Position numbers and translations under genes: made by a program. Positions 44,762-57,619 of a DNA stretch of 64,000 bases are shown here, in pieces. This stretch comes from G965213525 sp965213525 (GTDB taxonomy: Bacteria > Actinomycetota > Acidimicrobiia > Acidimicrobiales > Poriferisodalaceae), in the NCBI GenBank assembly GCA_965213525.1, contig OZ243889.1, forward strand, positions 682,001-746,000, read 5' to 3'. The notes under the pieces were generated by a model. The model made no database searches. It worked only from the letters and a program-made list of their open reading frames with translations, and had not been told where the DNA came from. Every line of letters begins with the position of its first letter. Position 1 is the first letter of the stretch.

Positions 44762-46233
44762 GCCCGCCGACCCAGCCCGAGGTGCCCGATCCGGACGGCC
44801 CCCCGCCTCAGGCGCCGGCCGGCACCGGTGGTCGCACCCTGTGGCACGGGCGCTTCGGAGCGGGGCCCGCCGAGGACCTGATGGCCTACACGGCCAGCGT
44901 CTCGTTCGATCGGCGTCTCGGCCCCGACGACGTCGAGGGCTCTCGGGCTCACGTGAGGGGCCTCGGACGGGTGGGCCTGCTCACCGGCGTCGAGGTCGAA
45001 CAGCTGATCGACGCGCTCGACGCCGTGGGAGCCGAGCTCGCCGAGGCCCGCTTCGAGCTCGCGCCGAGCGATGAGGACATCCACACCGCGGTCGAGCGTC
45101 GGGTGACCGAGCTGACCGGACCGGTCGGGGGCAAGTTGCACACCGGGCGCAGCCGCAACGACCAGGTCGCCACCGACCTCCGCCTGTTCTGCCGGCGAGA
45201 GCTGCGCCGGACCGCCGGTCAGATCCTCGGCCTGCAGGAGGTGCTGCTCGCCCGGGCCGAGGCCGCCGGGGACGCCCGTGTGCCGGGGTACACCCACCTG
45301 CAACGCGCCCAGCCGGTCACCCTGGCCCACCACCTGCTCGCCCACGGCTGGGCCCTGGCCCGTGACGTCGACCGCCTCGTCGACGCCGTGGACCGCCTCG
45401 ACGTGTCGCCCCTCGGGGCGGGAGCGCTGGCTGGCACGTCCCTGCCGCTGGATCCAGACGCCACGGCGGCCGATCTCGGCTTCGGGTCCCGCTTCGAGAA
45501 CAGCCTGGACGCCGTGAGCGATCGCGACTTCGTGGCCGAGGCGCTGTTCTGCTTGTCGATGATCGCGGTCCACCTGTCGCGCCTCGGCGAGGAGATCGTG
45601 ACGTGGTCGAGCGAGGAGTTCGGGTTCGTCGTCCTCGACGACGCCCACGCCACGGGCAGCTCGATGATGCCCCAGAAGAAGAACCCCGACATCGCCGAAC
45701 TGGCCCGGGGCAAGACCGGGCGGGTGATCGGGGCGCTCACCGGGCTGCTCGTGGTGCTCAAGGGTCTGCCACTCGCCTACAACCGCGATCTCCAGGAGGA
45801 CAAGGAGCCCCTGTTCGACGCCCTCGACCAGGTCGGCCTCGGGCTGGTGGCCATGACCGGGCTGCTGTCGAGCTGTGAGCTGCGCACCGACCAGATGGCC
45901 GCCGCTGCTGATGACCCGTTGGCTGCGGCCACCGACCTCGCCGAGCTGCTGGTCTTGAACGGCACGCCGTTCCGCGAGGCCCACGCCGTGGTCGGTTCGC
46001 TCGTGCGACGGGCGTTGACGGGGGAGGCGCCCTTCGCCGAGCTGGTCGCGGCCGATGGGCGGTTCGCCGAGCGCGGGGCCAGCCTGCTCGCCCCGGGGGC
46101 GTCGGTGGCCAACCGCCGCTCGCCGGGCTCAGGCGGACCCGACGCGGTACAGGTCCAGCGTGCCCGCTTCCGCCGGCGCCTCGACGACGACCGAGCCCGT
46201 CTCGAGCCGGGCCCGTCACCCGCCGGCGGGTGA
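44758..46233 (+). CDS. argH: Argininosuccinate lyase
   Basis: Splits argininosuccinate to arginine and fumarate. The 491 residues include LWHGRFGAGPAEDLMAYTAS, HTGRSRNDQVATDLRLFCR, the conserved THLQRAQPVTLAHHLLAHGW and the fumarase/lyase signature GSSMMPQKKNPDIAELARGK with the catalytic Ser. A proline-rich 23-residue lead precedes the core. The start overlaps argR. argG, normally just upstream, is not in this cluster. Confidence 0.97.
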   Translation: MSPPTQPEVPDPDGPPPQAPAGTGGRTLWHGRFGAGPAEDLMAYTASVSFDRRLGPDDVEGSRAHVRGLGRVGLLTGVEVEQLIDALDAVGAELAEARFELAPSDEDIHTAVERRVTELTGPVGGKLHTGRSRNDQVATDLRLFCRRELRRTAGQILGLQEVLLARAEAAGDARVPGYTHLQRAQPVTLAHHLLAHGWALARDVDRLVDAVDRLDVSPLGAGALAGTSLPLDPDATAADLGFGSRFENSLDAVSDRDFVAEALFCLSMIAVHLSRLGEEIVTWSSEEFGFVVLDDAHATGSSMMPQKKNPDIAELARGKTGRVIGALTGLLVVLKGLPLAYNRDLQEDKEPLFDALDQVGLGLVAMTGLLSSCELRTDQMAAAADDPLAAATDLAELLVLNGTPFREAHAVVGSLVRRALTGEAPFAELVAADGRFAERGASLLAPGASVANRRSPGSGGPDAVQVQRARFRRRLDDDRARLEPGPSPAGG

Positions 46234-46859
46234 GCGCGGGCGCCCGTTCGACGTCGGGATCGCCGTCCCCTCGCCCGGCCCTGCCAAGGGCATCGCTCGG
46301 GGGCTCGGCGCCCGAGGTGGCCCCCCAGCTGCTCGGGGCGGTGCTGGCTGCCAGAGGGTGCGCAGGCACGATCGTGGAGGTCGAGGCCTACACCGAGGAC
46401 GATCCGGCCAGCCACAGCCACCGGGGGCCAACCCCTCGCAACGCGTCGATGTTCGGCCCGCCCGGGACGCTGTACGTCTACCGCTCGTACGGCCTGCACT
46501 GGATGGCCAACATCGTCACCGGGCCGGAGGGGCGCGGCGAGGCGGTGCTCGTGCGGGCCCTGGCCCCGATCGAGGGCCAGGAGCTGATGGCCGCTCGCCG
46601 ACCCAGGGCGCGACGTCGCGTCGAGCTGTGCGCCGGTCCCGGCCGGCTGGCAGCGGCCCTGGGCATCAGCGGCGACCACGACGGTGTCGACGTGTGCGAT
46701 CCGACCGGCCCGGTCGTGCTGCGGGCGGGCCAGGGTCCGGCGCCGCAGCGTCAGGTGACGTCGCGGATCGGCATCACCCGGGCGACCGAGCGGCTGTGGC
46801 GGTGGTCCGTCGTCGACGACCCGCACGTGTCGGGCCCCCGGACCCGTCCGCACCGGTGA
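46230..46859 (+). CDS. DNA-3-methyladenine glycosylase, AAG/MPG family
   Basis: Removes alkylated purines from DNA in base excision repair. The 209-residue protein has APQLLGAVLAARG, the active-site Glu in IVEVEAYTEDDPASHSHRG, NASMFGPPGTLYVYRSYGLH and VELCAGPGRLAAALGI. The first 27 residues are unconserved. The GTG start overlaps the argH stop, which is a common arrangement in actinobacteria and suggests co-transcription with the arg operon without a metabolic link. Confidence 0.92.
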   Translation: MSAGARSTSGSPSPRPALPRASLGGSAPEVAPQLLGAVLAARGCAGTIVEVEAYTEDDPASHSHRGPTPRNASMFGPPGTLYVYRSYGLHWMANIVTGPEGRGEAVLVRALAPIEGQELMAARRPRARRRVELCAGPGRLAAALGISGDHDGVDVCDPTGPVVLRAGQGPAPQRQVTSRIGITRATERLWRWSVVDDPHVSGPRTRPHR

Positions 46860-46894
46860 TCGAGCGGGCCCACGAGTGCGCCGGGGACCGTCGG

Positions 46895-46900
46895 TAGGCT
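46895..46900 (+). promoter_or_regulatory. Putative -10 box (leaderless small membrane protein)
   Basis: TAGGCT ends 8 nt before GTG 46909, so the short membrane protein is predicted to have a leaderless transcript. Confidence 0.4.
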
Positions 46901-46908
46901 CTGGGCCC

Positions 46909-47226
46909 GTGCCCGCCTTCATCTCCTGGGTCCTGATCGGTTCGCTCGCCGTCACCGCCGTCGTGGTGACCGTGGGGATCCGCGACGTGCTCTCGCACCC
47001 TCTCCCGGCGTTCGAGCGGGTGGGCCGCCGCCGCTCCGACTGGGTGATCGTCCAGCTGGTGCTCGGGCCGGTCGCCACCTTCGCCTGGTACGCCACGGCC
47101 CGCTTCGACGTGCGCGACCCCGCCCGCCTGGACGACGAGAGGATGCCGGTCGACGAGGCCGAGATCCCGTTGCCGCACTGGGCCCGCCGCCTCGGACGTC
47201 CCGACGTCAGCGGCCCGCGGGGTTGA
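46909..47226 (+). CDS. Small two-helix membrane protein
   Basis: A 105-residue protein with a transmembrane helix at the very N-terminus (FISWVLIGSLAVTAVVVTVG). A polar loop (RDVLSHPLPAFERVGRRRSD) and a second helix (VIVQLVLGPVATFAWYA) follow, then an acidic cytoplasmic tail. The pattern resembles short phospholipase-D N-terminal type anchors, but I cannot assign a family. Its last 20 bases overlap the 3' end of the convergent PBP gene. Confidence 0.7.
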   Translation: MPAFISWVLIGSLAVTAVVVTVGIRDVLSHPLPAFERVGRRRSDWVIVQLVLGPVATFAWYATARFDVRDPARLDDERMPVDEAEIPLPHWARRLGRPDVSGPRG

Positions 47227-49567
47227 CCCACAGCCGCACGACTGCGGCCGGGTCAGCCACCGGGACCCCCGACGCGGGCTCGGCCTTCCAGACCCGCCCG
47301 GCGCGGCCGGCGGCATCGGCTGGGTCGTCCTCGGCTTGGACGACGACCTCGGGGGTGAGGCCCACGGCTCGGATCGCACGCTCGGCGACGCCGACGTCGA
47401 GCCCCAGCACGTCGGGCACCCGGGGGATCGCCGACCCGTCGGCGACGCGCACCTCGATGACGCCGCCGTCGGGACGATCAGGTCCGGGCCCAGGGGTCGA
47501 ACCGACGACGACCCCGGGCGGGTACTGGTCGTCGGGGACCTCGACGACCTCGACCACCAGGCCGGCGCGCACCAGACGATCGGTGGCCGGGCGGACGGGC
47601 AACCCGATCACGTCGGGCACGGCCCGGCCCCCGGTCGCCTCGACGGGCCCAGAAGGTGCCCCCGAGGACCCCGGGGGTCTCGGGGGTGCCGTGGGTCCCG
47701 GCTCCGCCTCGGCCGGTGTCACCTCGCCGGGATCAGCGGGCCCCAGCGAGACGACGGGGGCGTCGGCCAACGCCGACGTCATCACGGCCGAGAAGATGTC
47801 GGCGGGCCACCCGCCCCCGGTGACGGTCACCCTGGTGCGGGGCGGGGTCATCGACACCTGACCCTCGGCGAAGCCGACCCACACGCCGGTGACGAGCTGG
47901 GGGGTGTAGCCGATGAACCACGCATCACCCCAGTCCTGTCCGGTGCCGGTCTTGCCGGCGACGGGACGACCGATGCGGGCCCCCGCACCCGTCCCCCGCC
48001 CGACGACCTGGGACAACACGTCGGTGACCCGTTGGGCCACCGCGGCCCCGAGCACCCGCTCGGGCTGGTCTGACCACTGCCACAACACGGCGCCGTCGCG
48101 ATCCTCCACCCTCGTCACGAACGTCGGGGTCCGGTGCACGCCCCCGGCGGCCAGGGTGGCGTAGGCGCTGGTCAGCGCCAGGGGCGACACGTCGTTGGTG
48201 CCGAGGACGGCCGAGGGCACCGAGACGAGGGGGTCGGTCACGCCGAGGCGAGACGCCATGGCGGTCGCATCGGCCGGCCCGACGTCCATGACGAGCCGGG
48301 CGTAGGCGGTGTTGTAGGACCACACCGTGGCGTCGACCAGATCGACGACGCCACCGTCCACGCCGCCGTAGTTCTGCACCTCCCACGGGCCGTCGGGCAG
48401 CTCGATGCGGGTCGTGGACGGGGCGGGGTACGTCGTGTCGGTCCCGATGCCCTCGGTCAGGGCGGCGGCGAGCACCAGCGGCTTGAACGCCGAACCCGTC
48501 GGGCGTCGGCCCTGGGTGGCCAGGTTCAGCTTGGCCGTGGGGCTGTCGTCGTCGAAGTAGTCGTGGCCGCCGACCAGGGCCCGCACCGCCCCGGTCGTCG
48601 GGTCGATGACCACGACGGCCGCGTCGGGGTCATCGGGATCGGGCAGCACCCGGGCCACCGCCCGCTCCGCTGCGGCCTGGGCGCTCGGATCGAGGGTCGT
48701 CTCGATGCGCAACCCCCCGGTGAGCAGCAGGTCCAGGCGGGCTTGGCGCGTGTCGCCGAAGCGCGGGTCGTCGAGGATGGCGTCTCGCACCGCCTCGACG
48801 AAGTAGGGCGCGGCGTAGCGGTCCTCGGTGCTGCGGGTGCGCAGGCCGAGCGGCGCCGACCTCAGGTCGGCGGCCTCGTCGTCGTCCACCCACCCGAGGG
48901 CCGCCAGGCGGCTGATGACGACGTCGCGCCGCGCCAGCGCCCGCTCGGGGGCGACGAACGGATCGGTCACCGACGGGGCCCGGATGAGCCCGGCGAGCAG
49001 GGCTCCTTGCGCCGGGTCCAGCTGGGCGGCGTCCAGCCCGAACATCTCCTGAGCGGCGGCCTGGACGCCGTAGGCGCCGGCGCCGAAGTACACGGTGTTG
49101 AGGTACCGCTCGAAGATCTCGTCCTTGGTGAGATCCCCTTCGAGCTGGTACGAAACGGCGGCCTCGAGCACCTTGCGGTCCAAGCTGCGGTCCGAGCCGA
49201 CCAGTGCGTTCTTGACGTACTGCTGGGTGATCGTCGACCCGCCCTGGACGACCTCGCCCTCGGCCACGTTGGCTCGAAGTGCTCGGATGGTCGCTTGCAG
49301 ATCGACGCCCCGGTGGCTGTAGAAGCGGGCGTCCTCGATGGCCAGCACCGCCTCGCGCACGTGCGTCGGCACCGCCGAGAGCGGCACGCTCTCGCGGTTC
49401 TCCACCCCGTGGAAGGTGTGGACCACGGCGCCGTGGACGTCGACCACCACCGACGACTCGGCGTCGGGGGGGATGACCGGCGCCAGCGTCGGGGTCTCGT
49501 AGGTGCAGGCGCCGAGGCTGGTCGCTGACGCCACCAGCCCGGCCACGATCAGCGCACGCAAGCCCAC
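47207..49567 (-). CDS. Class A penicillin-binding protein with two PASTA domains and a lipobox
   Basis: Bifunctional peptidoglycan synthase of 786 residues. The GT51 transglycosylase domain (about 45-220) has the catalytic Glu in AIEDARFYSHRGVDL and GGSTITQQYVKN. The transpeptidase domain has the nucleophile in TGSAFKPL (Ser359, Lys362), SYN at 417-419 and KTGTG at 539-543. After a Pro/Gly linker come two PASTA repeats (about 648-710 and 715-783). The N-terminus is not a plain signal anchor. It ends in LGAC with the Cys at 21, a lipobox, so the enzyme may be lipid-anchored. It is divergent from tyrS, with 60 bases between starts. Confidence 0.93.
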   Translation of the reverse strand: MGLRALIVAGLVASATSLGACTYETPTLAPVIPPDAESSVVVDVHGAVVHTFHGVENRESVPLSAVPTHVREAVLAIEDARFYSHRGVDLQATIRALRANVAEGEVVQGGSTITQQYVKNALVGSDRSLDRKVLEAAVSYQLEGDLTKDEIFERYLNTVYFGAGAYGVQAAAQEMFGLDAAQLDPAQGALLAGLIRAPSVTDPFVAPERALARRDVVISRLAALGWVDDDEAADLRSAPLGLRTRSTEDRYAAPYFVEAVRDAILDDPRFGDTRQARLDLLLTGGLRIETTLDPSAQAAAERAVARVLPDPDDPDAAVVVIDPTTGAVRALVGGHDYFDDDSPTAKLNLATQGRRPTGSAFKPLVLAAALTEGIGTDTTYPAPSTTRIELPDGPWEVQNYGGVDGGVVDLVDATVWSYNTAYARLVMDVGPADATAMASRLGVTDPLVSVPSAVLGTNDVSPLALTSAYATLAAGGVHRTPTFVTRVEDRDGAVLWQWSDQPERVLGAAVAQRVTDVLSQVVGRGTGAGARIGRPVAGKTGTGQDWGDAWFIGYTPQLVTGVWVGFAEGQVSMTPPRTRVTVTGGGWPADIFSAVMTSALADAPVVSLGPADPGEVTPAEAEPGPTAPPRPPGSSGAPSGPVEATGGRAVPDVIGLPVRPATDRLVRAGLVVEVVEVPDDQYPPGVVVGSTPGPGPDRPDGGVIEVRVADGSAIPRVPDVLGLDVGVAERAIRAVGLTPEVVVQAEDDPADAAGRAGRVWKAEPASGVPVADPAAVVRLWVNPAGR

Positions 49568-49627
49568 TCACCAAGGATGCCCCGGCCGACGCCGGGGATC
49601 TGGTCGGTCCGGTGCCAAGCTGGGCGG

Positions 49628-50917
49628 GTGGAGCTGTTCGACGAACTGGTGACGCGCGGCCTCGTGCAGGACTCGACCGATCCCGACGCCCTGCGGGCCC
49701 GCCTCGGCGAGGGCCCGCTGTCCGTCTACTACGGGTGTGACCCGACGAGCGACAGCCTCCACGTCGGCAACCTCATCGGCCTGGTCACCCTGCGCCGGTT
49801 CCAGATGGCCGGGCACCGACCCATCGCCCTGGCCGGGGGGGCGACGGGCATGATCGGCGATCCCGGGGGTCGCTCGGACGAACGGAACCTGCTCGCGGCC
49901 GAGGAGCTGAGCGCCAACGTCGAGATCATCCGCCGGCAGATGTCACGCTTCGTCGACTTCGACGATCCCGAGACGCCTGCGGTGCTCGTCGACAACCGCG
50001 ACTGGACCACCGACATCGCAGCGCTGGAGTTCCTGCGCGATCCCGGCAAGCACGTGACGATCCAACAGATGCTGGCCAAGGAGTCGGTGCGCTCGAGGCT
50101 CGACGCCGCCCAGGGCCTGTCGTTCACCGAGTTCTCCTACATGCTGTTGCAGGCCAACGACTACGCCCACCTCGCCGAGGTCATGGGCTGCGAGCTGCAG
50201 ATCGGCGGCGCTGATCAGTGGGGCAACATCGCCCTCGGCGTCGATCTCACCCGGCGGCGCCTCGGTCGCCGCGTCCACGGGCTGACCTGGCCCCTGTTGC
50301 TGCGGGCCGACGGCACCAAGTACGGCAAGACCGCCGGCGGCGAGACGATGTGGCTCGGGGCGCACCGCCTCTCGCCCTACGCCTTCTTCCAGGGTCTCAT
50401 GCAGACCGACGACGCCGATGTCGATCGACTCCTCGCCCAGCTCACGTTCCTCTCGATGGCCGAGGTCGACGACATCACCGCCGAGCACCGGGCCGCTCCC
50501 CACCGGCGGCTGGGCCAGCGGCGGTTGGCCGCTGAGGTCACCGCCCTGGTCCACGGCCATCCGGCCGCCCGGGCCGCCGCCGAGGCGTCGGCGGTGCTGT
50601 TCGGGGCCGAGCCCAGCGAGGCCTCCCCCGAGGCGCTCGACGTGGTGGCTGCGGAGGTCGGCACCGTCGCCCTGTCCACCGACGAGCTCACCTCGGGGGT
50701 GGACGCGGTGGAGGTCGCCGTGCGTGCCTGGGACCTCTCGCGCAGTGAGGCTCGTCGCCTGTTCACCCAGGGTGGCGTGCACCTGAACGGACGCCCCCTC
50801 GGCGTCGACGACCACATCGACGCCTCGGCGCTGCTCGGTGGCAGGGTCGGTCTCCTGCGGAGGGGGAAGAAGCGCTGGTCAGCGCTCGTTCCGGAGAATT
50901 CTGCGGACCGGGGTTGA
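49628..50917 (+). CDS. tyrS: Tyrosyl-tRNA synthetase
   Basis: Class I synthetase that charges tRNA-Tyr. The 429 residues have the Tyr pocket VYYGCDPTSDSLHVGNLIGL (HIGH-like HVGN at 45-48) and MIGDPGGRSDERNLL. The ATP loop is in DGTKYGKTAGGE (KMSKS equivalent), and an S4 RNA-binding domain (from about 365) ends in LLRRGKKRW. GTG 49628 gives the normal N-terminus. The rRNA promoter begins over its stop codon. Confidence 0.97.
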   Translation: MELFDELVTRGLVQDSTDPDALRARLGEGPLSVYYGCDPTSDSLHVGNLIGLVTLRRFQMAGHRPIALAGGATGMIGDPGGRSDERNLLAAEELSANVEIIRRQMSRFVDFDDPETPAVLVDNRDWTTDIAALEFLRDPGKHVTIQQMLAKESVRSRLDAAQGLSFTEFSYMLLQANDYAHLAEVMGCELQIGGADQWGNIALGVDLTRRRLGRRVHGLTWPLLLRADGTKYGKTAGGETMWLGAHRLSPYAFFQGLMQTDDADVDRLLAQLTFLSMAEVDDITAEHRAAPHRRLGQRRLAAEVTALVHGHPAARAAAEASAVLFGAEPSEASPEALDVVAAEVGTVALSTDELTSGVDAVEVAVRAWDLSRSEARRLFTQGGVHLNGRPLGVDDHIDASALLGGRVGLLRRGKKRWSALVPENSADRG

Positions 50918-50942
50918 TCTGGCGGGCCGTTGTGGCTACATT
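50914..50942 (+). promoter_or_regulatory. rRNA operon promoter
   Basis: TTGATC (50914-50919) and TACATT (50937-50942) are separated by 17 bases, the best -35/-10 pair in the window. It overlaps the tyrS stop and lies about 340 bases before the 16S gene. Confidence 0.65.
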
Positions 50943-51278
50943 GCTCCTTCGCCCCCGAGGCCGGCCAGCGCAGCGTCTGACGCTGCGCCCCGCTACCGCA
51001 GTCGATGCGGCCCTCGGGGTCGTGATACGGGCACCAACCGCCGAGCGGCGTGCCCGGGGCCGGCGAGCCCGGTGCTCCTTGACAACGGAAGAGAAGACGA
51101 AACGCCAGTGCGGGCGTCCGGCGGCAGCTTCGGCTGTCATCGGGCAACCACACAACCTCGTCTGGCCGGGTCTCGGATCTCACCGGGAGTCGGCCGAACG
51201 ATGATACGAATGCCAGGTGGTGCGTCAGCACCGCCTCTTCAACAGATCGAAGCGTCGGGTTCGCCCGGCGTGCCGATT
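50943..51278 (+). other. rRNA leader (no gene)
   Basis: The 336-base leader before 16S holds no credible protein. An 8-bp perfect hairpin with a five-base loop lies at 50968-50988. CCCCGAGG (50953-50960) can pair with CCTCGGGG (51012-51019), enclosing that hairpin in a larger structure. Bases 51070-51099 form the 5' arm of the 16S processing stem and include a CTCCTTGACAAC segment that recalls actinobacterial boxA leaders. Confidence 0.6.
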
Positions 51279-56074
<4,796 letters not shown>

Positions 56075-56129
56075 ACCAGCTCGTGCTCGCTGTGGAGTGC
56101 TCGTGGCCTCGCGCCCGAGGACATCAGAT

Positions 56130-56246
<117 letters not shown>

Positions 56247-56260
56247 CCCTCCTGGCTCGA

Positions 56261-56290
56261 CGGAGGGTCCGGGTAGCCCCGGGCCCTCCG
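56261..56290 (+). terminator. rRNA operon terminator
   Basis: A 13-bp stem (56261-56273 with 56278-56290), broken only by one G-U pair and closed by a four-base loop, starts 15 bases after 5S. There is no long U-tract. It is the strongest downstream hairpin of the operon. Confidence 0.75.
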
Positions 56291-56399
56291 TTGGCGCGCC
56301 CCGGTTGACCAGTGCCCGGCGTTCTCGGAGCGTCGAGGAGTCGCCCCACCTTCACGACCGGCGCTTCGTCTGGCGAGGGAGCGCGACGAGGCGTGCCGT

Positions 56400-56405
56400 T
56401 ACGCT
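56400..56405 (+). promoter_or_regulatory. Putative -10 box (leaderless TPR gene)
   Basis: TACGCT ends 6 nt before GTG 56412, predicting a leaderless message beginning at that codon. Confidence 0.45.
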
Positions 56406-56411
56406 GCCACG

Positions 56412-57461
56412 GTGACCGCGAGCGCCGACGAGGCCCATGACGAAGATCGCGAACGGTCGACCCGTCGGGTCGGGCGCAGCAGTCCGGGCGGGGACGGGAA
56501 CGTCGGCAGAGGTCGGCGCGCCGGGCAGGGTCGGGGAGGTGAGGACCGACGGCCTGCGGGGGGCGGTGGGGCTCGAAGGGATGCAGATCCTCGTCGGCGG
56601 GGGCGCAGCGGCGAGAGGCCGACCCAAGGGGACCGCCGTGAGTGGGGCTCTGTTGCCCGCAAGGGCTCCCGGCGGGTCACCGATCCGAGTGAGGCACGGT
56701 CGCCGCGACGTCGTCCGAGTCCGACCCGTGGCGACGACACCTCCGAACGCTGGATCGACCACGGCCCGGTGCGCGCCCCGTCGGGGCGAACGCCCTCCTC
56801 GCACGCCGAGCCCGCTGCAGCTCGCACGAACGGCGGGGAGCGACTCCCGGTCACCCTGTCTCGTCTCGACGGGCTCAGCCAGAGTCGCCGGCGCCGGGTC
56901 ATCGCGCTCGGCGGCGAGGCGGCCGCCCACTACGAGGCCGGCCGCCACGACGAGGCACGACGGGTTCTGGCGCCGCTGGTCCAGCGTCATCCTGATGTGC
57001 CCGAGCTTCGCGAGCTGCACGGTCTCGCCCTCTACCGCCTGGGCAGGTGGGCAGCGGCGATCAGTGAGCTCGCCGCCTTCGCCGAGCTCACCGGATCCGT
57101 CGAGCAGCACCACGTCGTCGCCGACTGCGAGCGAGCGCTCGGCCACCACGCTCGCGTCGACGAGCTGTGGGACGAGCTGCGAGAAGTCTCACCCGATGGT
57201 GACGTGGTGACCGAGGGCCGCATCGTGGCCGCCGGGTCCCTCGCTGATCGGGGCGAGCTGGGCACGGCCATCGCCCTGTTGCGCAGGGGGCCGGTGCGCC
57301 CCCGTCGGGTGAAGCCGTCCACGTTGCGCCTCTGGTACGCACTGGCCGACCTGTTGAGCCGCGACGGTGACGTGCCCGGCGCCCGCGAGCACCTCGAACG
57401 GATCGTGGGCCACGACGCACGGTTCGGCGACGCCCGCGAGCGTCTGTCCGAGATGTCATGA
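56412..57461 (+). CDS. TPR-containing protein with a disordered Arg/Gly-rich N-terminus
   Basis: A 349-residue protein of unknown function. The first 150 residues are highly charged and low complexity, rich in Arg, Gly, Ser and Asp (for example RRAGQGRGGEDRRPAGGGG), and resemble RNA-binding RGG-type tails. The C-terminal 190 residues are helical TPR-like repeats (AHYEAGRHDEARRVLAPLVQ, then RLGRWAAAISELAAFAELTG, and REHLERIVGHDARFGDARER). The GTG at 56412 is supported by the -10 box. The gene lies directly after the rRNA terminator and before a second hairpin, so it is a single-gene unit. Confidence 0.75.
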   Translation: MTASADEAHDEDRERSTRRVGRSSPGGDGNVGRGRRAGQGRGGEDRRPAGGGGARRDADPRRRGRSGERPTQGDRREWGSVARKGSRRVTDPSEARSPRRRPSPTRGDDTSERWIDHGPVRAPSGRTPSSHAEPAAARTNGGERLPVTLSRLDGLSQSRRRRVIALGGEAAAHYEAGRHDEARRVLAPLVQRHPDVPELRELHGLALYRLGRWAAAISELAAFAELTGSVEQHHVVADCERALGHHARVDELWDELREVSPDGDVVTEGRIVAAGSLADRGELGTAIALLRRGPVRPRRVKPSTLRLWYALADLLSRDGDVPGAREHLERIVGHDARFGDARERLSEMS

Positions 57462-57479
57462 GGCCACGACGCCGCCTCC

Positions 57480-57494
57480 AGCCCCACCGGGGCT
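57480..57494 (+). terminator. Hairpin after the TPR gene
   Basis: AGCCCC and GGGGCT form a perfect 6-bp stem with a three-base loop, 18 bases after the TPR stop. It probably ends that transcript. Confidence 0.45.
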
Positions 57495-57502
57495 GAGGGC
57501 TC

Positions 57503-57560
57503 GGTCCCCAGCGCCGGGTCCCGGGAAGGGCGGGTCCCCAGCGCCGGGTCCTGGGAGGGG
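57503..57560 (+). repeat. Duplicated 30-bp unit before the aldolase gene
   Basis: Two adjacent copies spaced 30 bases apart (57503-57532 and 57533 onward) are nearly identical. The shared core is GGTCCCCAGCGCCGGGTCC followed by C or T and then GGGA. It is a recent direct duplication in non-coding DNA between the TPR terminator and the aldolase promoter. Confidence 0.85.
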
Positions 57561-57575
57561 TGTGCGCCCGGCCGG

Positions 57576-57581
57576 TACGAT
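57576..57581 (+). promoter_or_regulatory. Putative -10 box for the aldolase gene
   Basis: TACGAT lies 44 bases before GTG 57620, giving a leader of about 32 nt that includes GAGG at 57606-57609. Confidence 0.4.
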
Positions 57582-57619
57582 CGCCCCGAGTCCGTCTCCC
57601 TCCTGTGAGGTCAACGACC

